25,979 nt of DNA from Martensiomyces pterosporus (lineage: Eukaryota > Kickxellomycota > Kickxellomycetes > Kickxellales > Kickxellaceae), in contig MU604093.1 of NCBI GenBank assembly GCA_025201845.1, forward strand, positions 3,216 to 29,194. The letters are read 5' to 3'. Positions 1 through 8,525 of this stretch are shown here, one piece after another; position 1 is the stretch's first letter; every line of letters begins with the position of its first letter. The notes beneath the pieces were generated by a model that was given only the letters and a program-made list of their open reading frames with translations, did not search any database and had not been told where the DNA came from. Both the position numbers and the translations under genes were made by a program.

Positions 1-531
1 GTGGCTTTGGACATGGTTTCTCTCCACCACTTCTCCGCTCCCTGCGAGCTGGCCACTGCTCGTGCAGAAACCCGAGCAGTGCCAAAAATGCATGCATCAA
101 CCGCACCCAAAAAGCAGGAGTCACAAGGGCGCCTGCTGGCGAGTGTGACTGAGCATCGTCGTTAATTGTTAGGCGCATATTCCTTCAGAGCAGCTGCTGC
201 CCCTTTCGCTGTCCATGCATGCATGTGCTCATGCCCTGCGAGGCAAAACAAATGGCAGCCCAGTGTTAGTGGCTTTGGACATGGTTTCTCTCCACCACTT
301 CTCCGCTCCCTGCGAGCTGGCCACTGCTCGTGCAGAAACCCGAGCAGTGCCAAAAATGCATGCACCAACCGCACCCAAAAAGCAGGAGTCACAAGGGCAC
401 CTGCTGGCGAGTGTGACTGAGCATCGTCGTTAATTGTTAGGCGCATATTCCTTCAGAGCAGCTGCTGCCCCTTTCGCTGCCCATGCATGCATGTGCTCAT
501 GCCCTGCGAGGCAAAACAAATGGCAGTGTTA
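1..531. repeat. Two tandem copies of a 268-bp non-coding repeat
   Basis: Copy 1 covers 1-268 and copy 2 covers 269-531. By eye the copies differ at three bases (T97/C365, G130/A398, T212/C480) and by a 5-bp deletion (CCCAG) near the end of copy 2. The repeat carries CATGCATG-type alternating motifs twice per unit. Short frames run through it but none resembles a protein and they are not conserved against the indel. Copy 1 begins exactly at the window edge, so the array may continue to the left. After copy 2 the sequence becomes unique. High identity suggests recent duplication or homogenisation. It has no terminal inverted repeats or coding content that would mark a transposon. Confidence 0.93.
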
Positions 532-746
532 GATAGTGAGGCAGGGTGGCCGTGTAAAAAGTAGGGGTGTACTTGTAAATAGATGTATTGCTAACAAGGA
601 AACCACTACTCCACTGCGGCGGCCTCCCTGCTTTTATGCCAGGAGAACTTCTGCGCCTTGGCGGACTCCAAAAGGGGAGAGCCAGCTCAGCGGCTCACTT
701 CAATACCAGATCAGGAGGCAGCCAGGCGCAAAAACAAAAAAGGAAG
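532..746. other. Unique spacer between repeat and tRNA; nothing further seen
   Basis: Apart from the tRNA terminator, this 215-bp stretch shows no coding signal or structured element that I can support. Confidence 0.5.
730..741 (-). terminator. Pol III terminator of tRNA-Ser(CGA)
   Basis: On the minus strand the tRNA 3' end is followed within 6 bases by a run of six T (736-741) and then a back-up run of five T (730-734), the usual RNA polymerase III stop signal. Confidence 0.8.
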
Positions 747-828
747 CGTCAGCGACAGGATTTGAACCTGTGCGGCGAATCGCCAACAGATTTCGAGTCT
801 GTCCCCTTAACCACTCGGGCACACTGAC
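747..828 (-). tRNA. tRNA-Ser(CGA): tRNA-Ser (anticodon CGA), intronless
   Basis: On the minus strand an 82-nt cloverleaf folds with a 7-bp acceptor stem (GTCAGTG with CGCTGAC, one G-T pair), a 5-bp anticodon stem (ACAGA/TCTGT) closing loop CTCGAAA, a long variable arm typical of serine tRNAs, and a T arm ACAGG-TTCAAAT-CCTGT. The discriminator base is G, as expected for tRNA-Ser. The anticodon CGA lies at 793-795 and reads UCG codons. The anticodon loop has no intron, whereas the budding-yeast tRNA-Ser(CGA) has one (established knowledge). It is followed by T-runs that fit RNA polymerase III termination. Confidence 0.95.
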
Positions 829-1059
829 AATCATCTTGTGGAATCCCAATCTGGGTTCACTTCTGGCTGCCAGCGAATACCAGACCTACCCAGTCAAATT
901 CAGGATTTGCCACGAGTGAATCACGTGGCATCTAGCTGCCTGATTTACTGTGGGCGCTTTCTTTCCAAAAACAGTGCTTTGCCTCCTTGTCTCCTTTCAA
1001 GACGCATTTTCTTTATTATTGCGTGCTTTTGTTGCGGCCATAGGAAATAGCGAGCAAGC

Positions 1060-3093
1060 ATGGGCCGTGTGTCAGTCGAGCAGGTGCTCGCAAGAATCAA
1101 GCAAAATGGAACGTACGATGCAATGCGCCGCGAGCTGCTTGACTCGTTCTACTCGAGCGCTTGCGGAAAGGAGTTTGACTTTGCCGTGAATGACACGCTG
1201 CAGTGGCTCTCCGAGGACATGTCTGCGTCGCGTATTGCCGAAAGGGCTGCGCAGCTGGAGCGCCGCGTAATAGAGCGCCTTGAGAGACAGGGGAATTTCG
1301 ACCGACTGGAAAAGGACGCACGCAACCACTGGCTGACCAAAGACAAGCGAGCCGCACTGAAGGACAGGATACTGCAAGCAGTTTCTGAAGCCGGGGAGAC
1401 AGGCTCCACTGAAGTGCCGGCATCGGGGGTGGTTGCCAGGCCGCTGGAAATTGATCCACCACGCATGACGGTCAACGGCTCTGGCAGTGGGCCGCGTACA
1501 CACAACTACTACAGACGCGGCGATGCGGTCGCTGCATTCGTTCCTACTACTGATCCGCTGTGCCAAACCCCCCAGTACGCGTGCTTTATGGTCGAGATTA
1601 CAGCCTGCGATGCACCGAAAAACACATATACGGTGTGTGACCCGGATGCCCAAGAGGGGGCGCAGGACTCGTGGGTGGTATATTGGGACCAGATACTCCT
1701 TTTCAAGCGGCCATACGAATACACGTATCGCATTGGCGACCAGGTCTATGCGCTGTACCGAGACGATTTGGCAGCGGACACTGCGGTCACCACGGAATTC
1801 TTCCCTGGTAGAGTTGAGCAGGCGGGCCCAATGTCGCTGGCCGTTCGGTTTGATGCCGGAGGCCTGGCGCATGTGTATTACGACGAGGTGTTTGCTGCGG
1901 GACGTGCTGGCTTTCTGCGCAGGCTTTCTAGTGAGCGCAGAAAGAAGGATGCGCCTGATGCGATGACCCGCATGCATGGCGAGCTTGTCCCGTCGTTCAC
2001 GGGGTTCTGGACTGACGAGGCGGAACCTGCGCTGGGGAAGCGCGGCCGCAAAGTCAGGTACCGCCCACTGCCGCCGTTCTTGGTTCAGCCCAGCCCCAGG
2101 CGCCATCAGCCAACTGTAGAACCACCCAAGACAGAGGATTCGTTCGAGCAGTCGACGAGGGTTAGCTCAGACATGGAGATTGACAGCTCATCCAGTTCCC
2201 CGCCATCGCCCCAGCGAGCTGCAGTTCAGAAGACCACTGCTACCTCTAGCGAAGCTCGGGCGGAAACAGCACCACGCCAGGCACTGCCCGACACCTCCAC
2301 CAGCTCTACTGCACCGGAAAACCCCCAGGTGGCTGCAGAAACAAGGAGCGTATCTGAGAAGCCGCTGGCACAGCCGGCTCCCGCAAAGGCGCCGTTGCCA
2401 GAGAAGGAGGATGGCGAAGAGGGCGAAATTGATGTAGATGAGGACGAGGGCGAAATTGCGTCTGGCGCAGCATCAATGGCCACTAGTCCCAGGGGTGGCG
2501 ACCAGAGATCTGGCGGCCTGCCCCGCCGAGACTCGTCGCTAAGGGCGCGGCGAGTGGAACGGGGTGACTCGATGTCAGCAGCACATGAGCCAAGATGGCG
2601 TCGCGGTGACTCGCCAAGAAGGCGCGATGACTATCGTGGACCATCTAGGTACGATAGCAGGAGCCCAAGCAGAGGCTGTCGTCCACCTGACAGATACACA
2701 AGTCCCAGCAGGAGCCCCAGCTACGGTGCACGCCGCGATTCGTTCTCTCGTGGTGGCAGTGGTGGCGGTAGCAGCTATCGCAGACACCCACATGCCGCCT
2801 ATGCGGATAGAGGTGGGTACCGGCGGTCGCCGTCCCCAAATCATGGGCGCAGGTCACCCTCCCGCTCCAGGTACCAGCAGCGCTCACCGCCACGCTATAG
2901 GGATGACTACAGGGACAGACGGAGGTCGAGATCACGGTCGAGATCGCGTGGCCCTATGCCGGTGATGGCCCACCAGCGTGCCATGCTGCCGCCGATGCCC
3001 TTTGGTGTCCCAATGCTCTCTCCACAGCCGCACCCACACCCACCACCGCCTCCACCGCAGCCATACCATCGCTCGTACCACTCTCGCAGGTGA
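1060..3093 (+). CDS. COMPASS-Shg1 / SGF29 tandem-tudor fusion with RS-rich tail (chromatin reader)
   Basis: 677 aa, no intron, first ATG after a clear spacer. Residues about 5-108 read like the COMPASS-Shg1/BOD1 domain: an opening IKQNGTYDAMRRELLDSF, a middle KEFD block, and a second half RVIERLERQGNFDRLE. Residues about 153-290 match the SGF29 C-terminal tandem tudor: GDAVAAF, the acidic patch VCDPD (D194, D196), DQVYALY, then EFFPG and LAVRFD. Y233, F247/F248 and F264 are candidates for the aromatic cage that holds trimethyl-lysine. In known systems Shg1 belongs to the Set1 H3K4 methyltransferase complex and SGF29 reads H3K4me2/3 for SAGA. Residues about 345-445 are low complexity, 449-466 carry two acidic GEI motifs, 490-645 are RS/RSP-rich and the end is His/Pro-rich. 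The nuclear chromatin role is inferred. It lies tail to tail with PCC1. Confidence 0.8.
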   Translation: MGRVSVEQVLARIKQNGTYDAMRRELLDSFYSSACGKEFDFAVNDTLQWLSEDMSASRIAERAAQLERRVIERLERQGNFDRLEKDARNHWLTKDKRAALKDRILQAVSEAGETGSTEVPASGVVARPLEIDPPRMTVNGSGSGPRTHNYYRRGDAVAAFVPTTDPLCQTPQYACFMVEITACDAPKNTYTVCDPDAQEGAQDSWVVYWDQILLFKRPYEYTYRIGDQVYALYRDDLAADTAVTTEFFPGRVEQAGPMSLAVRFDAGGLAHVYYDEVFAAGRAGFLRRLSSERRKKDAPDAMTRMHGELVPSFTGFWTDEAEPALGKRGRKVRYRPLPPFLVQPSPRRHQPTVEPPKTEDSFEQSTRVSSDMEIDSSSSSPPSPQRAAVQKTTATSSEARAETAPRQALPDTSTSSTAPENPQVAAETRSVSEKPLAQPAPAKAPLPEKEDGEEGEIDVDEDEGEIASGAASMATSPRGGDQRSGGLPRRDSSLRARRVERGDSMSAAHEPRWRRGDSPRRRDDYRGPSRYDSRSPSRGCRPPDRYTSPSRSPSYGARRDSFSRGGSGGGSSYRRHPHAAYADRGGYRRSPSPNHGRRSPSRSRYQQRSPPRYRDDYRDRRRSRSRSRSRGPMPVMAHQRAMLPPMPFGVPMLSPQPHPHPPPPPPQPYHRSYHSRR

Positions 3094-3178
3094 TCTTTAG
3101 CTGCGACTGCATGAATGCGATGCAGGTTATTTATTTCAAAAGGTGCTTTAAACACGAGCCACTGCTGCATTTCTATCG

Positions 3179-3430
3179 TTAGGCGAATGCCTCTATTGTC
3201 TTTGTAACAAGTATAAGTGAGTCCATGAACCCGTTGACGCTAACCCGGAGCATCCGCAACGAGTCTGCGTGGAACGTCACTACGAGGTTGGCGCCATCCG
3301 TGGAAATCTGCCTGCTGATTTTGTCGCCAGATATCTCGCGATCAACACTCAGCGACTCCTTCGCAATGCTTGCTAGCCTGGCATCACCGAATGGAATTGT
3401 CAGCACCGTGGCGTGTGGAAGGTCAGCCAT
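3179..3430 (-). CDS. PCC1: Pcc1, EKC/KEOPS complex subunit
   Basis: 83 aa from the first ATG (MADLPHATVLTIPFGDARLA), close to the usual 85-90 aa of the family. Diagnostic stretches are the N-terminal TIPF and ARLASIAKESLSVD, the central ISTDGANLVVTF, and the C-terminal RMLRVSVNGFMDSLILV. Family knowledge: Pcc1 is the small dimerising subunit of the EKC/KEOPS complex that makes the universal t6A37 modification on ANN-decoding tRNAs, with roles in telomeres and transcription. The frame stays open upstream of the ATG but has only a non-ATG start, so I use the ATG at 3428-3430. No intron is needed, unlike the budding-yeast gene. Only 85 bp separate its stop from that of the convergent Shg1-SGF29 gene. 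Confidence 0.93.
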   Translation of the reverse strand: MADLPHATVLTIPFGDARLASIAKESLSVDREISGDKISRQISTDGANLVVTFHADSLRMLRVSVNGFMDSLILVTKTIEAFA

Positions 3431-5672
3431 GATAAGGGTATATGAAGAGGAGTGAATGTGAGTGGCCAAGCTGTCAGGAAATGCATGCCGGTCTCTGCAC
3501 AGAGGGATTTTGGTTTTTACCTTTTATAGAGGGGGCAGTGAGTTTTGGGCAACACCACACGCAGCAATGCTCACAAGCCTATTTCATGATGCCGACTCCC
3601 CTTGATGCCTGGGCTTGCTTGCTACGTGTCTCTAATTGGAATTTTCATCGCAGCGGCATCTAATACTCTAAGAATGCATTTAGTAAACAGTGAGACTTGA
3701 AGAGAAGGCACTATGCCGCAGGTCCCTGGACCAGTTAGCCGAGCTTCAGCGTATCGAGCCGGCCGCTGTATTTTCTAAACGCCAGCTGCTTACACGTTTC
3801 GCTGAAAATACCTATCAAGTTACCGCCTGCACCTGGGTTGAAAGATAGGCGGCAGACAGAACGCACCAAAACAGCGACCATAAACGCAAAATCGCTCAGC
3901 AATCGCAGCAAATAGCAACAGTTTCCCTGATATCCGAAACCCTGCAAACGACGCTGGACAGGAAAATGCTACTGACGAAGGCCCAGGACTACGCCTGGCT
4001 CAGACACCGCTTCATCGCGATATTTGCCAGTGCCTAAGAAATACCATGCACGGGCTCCCCTGGACGGCGCGGGTTTTCGTGTGCAAGGATTATCGCTCAC
4101 ACGACAGCTGTGTGGGACAGCATGTGCTTGCTTAGTTTCATGTTGCTCCGGCGACATGGTTTCGTGTGCTCCTTAACTCCTAGTCTACTATCTTGTTATT
4201 ATTCCAAACACTCGGCTATGCGCCTCTCAGAACCCGACATTGCACAGGCAGAAGCGCGTGCAACAGAACAATAGCGCCATACGCGGGCAAAGAGACTGGA
4301 TCGCCGAGCTTGGGTGGAGCTCCGCTGACCATTGAGCCGATTTGCCCCAGGGCTCGGACCAAGACACAGCCTGGACACGAGGCATGCATAAGCGATGCAC
4401 CTGCCACTGCCTCACGGACTCCTTGTCACGCAATTCTCTTTTTGCTGCGAATGCAAGTGAAAGCGCAGCTCGGGCATGGCGATAGCCATTGGCTGTAAAA
4501 GAGCCTTGATTGGCAGTACGTGCAGCTGGCCTGCCTTCCGTGGGCCACGGCAGCAGAACTGCAGGGCTGCTGTGCCATCTGACTGTGCTCGCCGGTCCTG
4601 GTACATGCTCCTTGCAAGTGGCGTCTTTGCCAAACAATTCCGCTGCCGCTTCACTCTCAGATGACATGCCTAGGGCGGTGGATTTGTCTTGTTTCCTGCC
4701 TGAATGGGTGCTCTCTTTTGGTGCTAGCCATTGTCGTCCTCTTTGGAGCATTCAGACAAACGAGTCATAATCCAGCCAAGAGGAATGGAGCGCCTCCACC
4801 CCCTGTGCGCCTAAAAGCAACTCCAGACAATTGCTGCTGGCCTTGTCTTGAGGCACCTGCCACAGCTGCGCTGCCCTTCCTATTTCTGCTCGCTCTACCA
4901 ATTCCATGCTCCCATCCTTGTTCAAGCTCCTGCCGCCTGTTTTGTCTTGCCCTATGCAAGCGTGTGTTAGCACGCCTGGTAAGCCACGGCATTTCTGCCC
5001 AGCTCTAAAAGCACTGGCCGCTTTCTTCAAACCGCTGTAGCTCCCACTTGCGCTACTGCTACCCCAGGCGTGTGGCTGCCCCATCTGTGCCTGTAGCCAG
5101 ATTCTCCTTTGTGTATTGTCGATTGTTTGGCTGGTTGGTTTTGCGCTCGTGTCTGCTGTGTCTGCTGTCTGCTGCGTATGCCTGTGCTAGTGTATGCATG
5201 CCACGCATTCATAGAGGACAAAAATCATGAACGTGCAGCTCCTTTCTTTGGCCAGCCGCGCCTTGTTCTTTGCCCAGAGAAGCAACTGTGAACGTGACCA
5301 ACTCCTGTCCCTTCCAAAGAGCACCACGGCACTATTGCGAAAGGCGCTCCATTCTCTCCCACAGGCGCTCCAGCTGCGTCTACAGGATTGCCCGCCTGGA
5401 GGCGAATCCCTCCTGTGTCCTTCCTCTTGCGCGAAATAAAAACGGCGTGCCCTCCCAGCACTCTACCGCAACTCTAATTTTTTTTCCCTTGCATTCCACC
5501 AACCCTCATGCCATTTTTCCCCCTCTTGCCACTTTAGCATCTACGACTGTTATTCCTTTGTTTCTATATAGAAGAAGCCATCGCTGCTGATAAGCACGGC
5601 CATACCACACACTTGCTTTGCTGCCTGGCGTCCCCAGCGTTGCATAAATAGCAGCACGAAATATAAAAGCCA
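3431..5672. other. 2.2-kb stretch with no recognisable gene
   Basis: Short frames occur on both strands (longest 174 codons, minus, 4227-4751) but none shows family motifs, and I could not join any into a spliced gene. The right end (about 5440-5600) is pyrimidine-rich and contains a TATA-like CTATATAG at 5564-5571, so it probably holds the promoter and leader of the 7TM receptor. The left end should hold the PCC1 promoter. The middle may be spacer, long UTR, a non-coding RNA or a decayed element; the sequence alone does not decide. Confidence 0.5.
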
Positions 5673-7142
5673 ATGTCGTTTTCGCTGACGCCACAGGAGC
5701 AGAGCCGCGTGAAGCTGGCCGAGGCTCTCGGATACCACCTGGACCCCATCAGCCACAAGGACCTTGTGCTTATCGTCGTTATTTTCTCGGTGTACGCATT
5801 CGACGTATTGGCCGCCATCTACTTGATAGCCAACCGCCGGTACGCGCCGCTGAAGGCAAAGAGCCCGGTTTTGATGGTGTTTGCGCTGGTGTCCAGCATC
5901 TGCTGGGCAATCGGGGACCTCGAAATCAACGGCAACGTGCACCTACGCGGCACCGTCATGGCAAACTGCAAGGGAATTGGCGTCTGGGTCCGCGTTCTCC
6001 TTGGCGTGTGCACAGTGTCCTCGCTCATCGCGCTGCGCTCATACGGCCTGTACCGCGTCTTCCACCAGAACCTGTCGTACCGCGGTCTGGGGTTCTACCT
6101 GCCGTTCCTGGTATACTGCGGGTGCACGCTTGTCTACGGCATCGTCGCCCAGGTTCTCAAGCCCGAGGTCACGGTCCAGTACATAGCGATGCTGGACATC
6201 TGCTACTGCCCGACGCCGTTCCGCGCGTCTTTGTTTGCGTACATCTGGGCGACGTGGCTGTTTGTGGCGTTTGTCAACTGGAAGATCCGCAAAATCAAGA
6301 GCTCGTTCAACGAGTCCCGCGAAATGGCCTTTTCGTGCTTCGTTGTGTTCGCCATCCTCACATTCACCACGGCGCTGCAGTTCGCCAACCCCAGCTACCC
6401 GTTCAACCAGACGCAGCGGATCCTGACCACCGCGCTGGACCATGTGGCCACGAACCTGGTGTGGTGGTCGATCCTCGGCGTGCCCATGTACAACTGCCTG
6501 TTCCACAAGCAGAGGTACCTGGAGACATGGAAGCGCAAGCTTCGCGAGGACGGGCTGCAGCGGGAGTACGAGGTCGATTCGGCCAGTGCGCAGAGCCCAA
6601 CGATGGTTACGTTCGCCGATGCGCGTCGCAGAGACACCTTCATGTACAACGACATGAGCAACGCCGACTTCATTTACCCTGCGCGGGCAGATGATGCCGA
6701 GCTGCTCAAGCTCACCAGCATTCAGCGGCCGGACCAAACGGCCGCTGTTGCCAGAAACGGGAACCTGTACCTGCACGACAACAAAACAAAGGTCAGCCTC
6801 TCGCCGCTGCCGCAGACGAAGCGGTTCACTGCGGATCCATTCGACATTCCGCCGGCCTCGCCTACCACGGCTGTCAACTCGCCCACAACCAACGACCCCT
6901 TCACCATGCTCGGTGACTACTACCCTCTGGCCAGCCGCGGGGCGGGAGGAGGCAACGACACCGAGGTGATGCCGTATGAGCCTCAGGCAGAGCTGCCGCA
7001 GAATGAGTCGCTGGAGTCGCACGTCGACTACTTGGGGCCGGTGGACGAAGAAGAGGCGCTGAGGTGGCCTGCTCGCGGCAGCATCGACGACAACGACGAC
7101 GACGACGACGAGTATGGCCACAACCGGCGGCGCCTGATCTGA
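5673..7142 (+). CDS. Seven-transmembrane receptor, class C GPCR-like
   Basis: 489 aa, intronless. Seven hydrophobic segments lie at about 30-53, 63-82, 101-121, 140-160, 183-203, 217-237 and 252-272, with an extracellular N-terminus of about 28 residues and a 210-residue cytoplasmic tail. Features recall the heptahelical part of class C (family 3) receptors: SPVL at TM2, Cys99 before TM3 with Cys177/Cys179 in the second outer loop as possible disulfide partners, and LRSYGLYRVF at the end of TM3. There is no Venus-flytrap ligand domain and no RGS domain. The tail has many Ser/Thr-Pro sites and ends in an acidic Asp run (about 472-482). A signalling role at the plasma membrane is inferred from the fold; ligand and G protein are unknown. 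It converges on the FSP1-like gene. Confidence 0.72.
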   Translation: MSFSLTPQEQSRVKLAEALGYHLDPISHKDLVLIVVIFSVYAFDVLAAIYLIANRRYAPLKAKSPVLMVFALVSSICWAIGDLEINGNVHLRGTVMANCKGIGVWVRVLLGVCTVSSLIALRSYGLYRVFHQNLSYRGLGFYLPFLVYCGCTLVYGIVAQVLKPEVTVQYIAMLDICYCPTPFRASLFAYIWATWLFVAFVNWKIRKIKSSFNESREMAFSCFVVFAILTFTTALQFANPSYPFNQTQRILTTALDHVATNLVWWSILGVPMYNCLFHKQRYLETWKRKLREDGLQREYEVDSASAQSPTMVTFADARRRDTFMYNDMSNADFIYPARADDAELLKLTSIQRPDQTAAVARNGNLYLHDNKTKVSLSPLPQTKRFTADPFDIPPASPTTAVNSPTTNDPFTMLGDYYPLASRGAGGGNDTEVMPYEPQAELPQNESLESHVDYLGPVDEEEALRWPARGSIDDNDDDDDEYGHNRRRLI

Positions 7143-7307
7143 GGACCACAACAAAAATGCACCTCTCTCAGCGGCACTAGTGGCACATCCCTAGCGCCTT
7201 GCTTGTCAATTATAGTATAATGCAGCTTTAGAAACAGCAAACAATAAGCCTTAAGGATAGATGCTAACAGATGGTGAGGGGGAGGGGCAAGGAGCGCCAA
7301 GGGTGCC

Positions 7308-8525
7308 TTAGGCGGCAGCGGGGAACTCCTTTGCCTTTAACCAGCGGAAGTAGTCCTTGCCCTTGAGCTGGCTCGAGATAAGGTTGGGGAACCAGCTCGA
7401 TCCAAACGCGAATCCAAATCCCTGGAACACGCCCAGCTTCCTTCCAATCGGGACGATGATGGCCGTCATCGGGTCGGACCACTCCTTCAGCGGCACGTTC
7501 TCCAGGACCTTCTTCGACTCCTTCTTGTCGAAGCCCGCCTGCACGAGCCTGGTGATGTTTTCGGCAGCCACCTTGCCCTGGCCATCGGCCTTTGTGGTGA
7601 ACTTGGCCGTATACGGAAGGCTGTTGACGTCGCCGGGGACGAAGATGTTGGGGAACTTGTCCGAGTCCAGCTGCAGGGTGGCCCTGACCTTGATGGCGCC
7701 GTTGCCATCGCGCAGCTCCGCTCCCGCCTCGGTCTCAAGGCTCTCGATGTACTGCGCGCTGGGCCTGCCGCCGGTGGCCAGGATTTGCAGGTCGGACTCG
7801 TACGTGCTGCCGGACTTGCTCTGCAGGGTGAGAGGGCGGACCTGGTGGTCAAACTGGACGCCCTCGGGGAGGACAACCTTCTCGTTAAGAACCACCTTGA
7901 CTCCCACCTTGCCAAGCTTGTCCACTGCGCCGTTGCTCAGGCCCTTCTGGAAGTTCGCGGGCAAAAGGCGGTCGGCGGCGTGCACCAGGGTGACCTTCTT
8001 GTCGGGGTAGTTGGTGGCAATCTCGCCCGCAGACTCAACGCCCACGGCGCCGCCCCCGATAATCAGGATGGACTTGGCCTCCTTCACGGCATCGTGCACC
8101 TTGTGCAAGCAGGCAGCGGCGTCCTCCGTGGTTGAGCCCTGCAGCTTTGCGGGCAGACTGCTGGTTGTGCCCGTGGCCAGCACCAGGTAGTTAAAGCGGA
8201 TGGTTTCGCCGGTGCTTACGGTGATGGTGTTGTTGGCGTTGACTGCGGTGAGGCTGGCCTGGAGGAAGGTGTGCTTGGGGCTGGCCCGGTTGGCCTCGAA
8301 TGACGTCAGGAGGTTCTTGAGCGGGAAGAGGAGAGTAGTGCCAAACTCCTTGTCGACCAGGGCACGCGGTGCGCCGATGGCGTGGTAGTGGTACTCGTTC
8401 TTGTCTATCATGGTGATATGGAGGTTGGGGTACCCGCCCTTGGCGAACTCGGCGATGGTCTTTGCAGCGCGAATGCCGGCAGCTGAGATGCCGACGACTA
8501 CGACGTGGATATCGCGAGTGGACAT
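7308..8525 (-). CDS. FSP1/AIF-like FAD-dependent NAD(P)H oxidoreductase
   Basis: 405 aa from the only upstream ATG (8523-8525); the frame extends 5' but only to non-ATG codons. An N-terminal Rossmann FAD site reads VVVVGISAAGIRAAK (GxxxAG at 12-17), the linker has YLVLATGTT, and a second Rossmann site for NAD(P)H reads ILIIGGGAVGVESAGEIA (about 154-171). The late FAD motif is FPNIFVPGDVNS (about 291-302). This order is that of the AIFM2/FSP1 and fungal Aif1-like family (class I pyridine nucleotide-disulfide oxidoreductase fold), without the redox-active Cys pair of disulfide reductases. Family members reduce quinones or act at mitochondria/lipid surfaces in death and oxidative-stress responses; which applies here is not visible. 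No mitochondrial presequence or transmembrane segment is obvious. Confidence 0.85.
   Translation of the reverse strand: MSTRDIHVVVVGISAAGIRAAKTIAEFAKGGYPNLHITMIDKNEYHYHAIGAPRALVDKEFGTTLLFPLKNLLTSFEANRASPKHTFLQASLTAVNANNTITVSTGETIRFNYLVLATGTTSSLPAKLQGSTTEDAAACLHKVHDAVKEAKSILIIGGGAVGVESAGEIATNYPDKKVTLVHAADRLLPANFQKGLSNGAVDKLGKVGVKVVLNEKVVLPEGVQFDHQVRPLTLQSKSGSTYESDLQILATGGRPSAQYIESLETEAGAELRDGNGAIKVRATLQLDSDKFPNIFVPGDVNSLPYTAKFTTKADGQGKVAAENITRLVQAGFDKKESKKVLENVPLKEWSDPMTAIIVPIGRKLGVFQGFGFAFGSSWFPNLISSQLKGKDYFRWLKAKEFPAAA

Noticed and set aside
166..420. Open frames running through the 268-bp repeats
   Set aside because: The frames do not survive the indel between copies and resemble no protein.
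1072..2106. 344-codon frame antisense to the Shg1-SGF29 gene
   Set aside because: No domain motifs; it mirrors a GC-rich coding strand whose sense product is clearly conserved.
4227..4751. 174-codon frame on the minus strand in the gene-free stretch
   Set aside because: No motif, membrane segment or composition typical of local genes.
5662..5669. TATAAAAG just before the receptor start codon
   Set aside because: It is only 3 bases from the ATG, too close to act as the TATA box for this start; the CTATATAG at 5564-5571 is better placed.
6039..7154. 371-codon frame antisense to the 7TM receptor
   Set aside because: Val/Arg-rich shadow with no domain; the sense frame has seven clean membrane segments.
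8301..8308. Perfect CRE-like TGACGTCA
   Set aside because: It lies inside the FSP1-like coding sequence, and one such 8-mer in 26 kb is not surprising.
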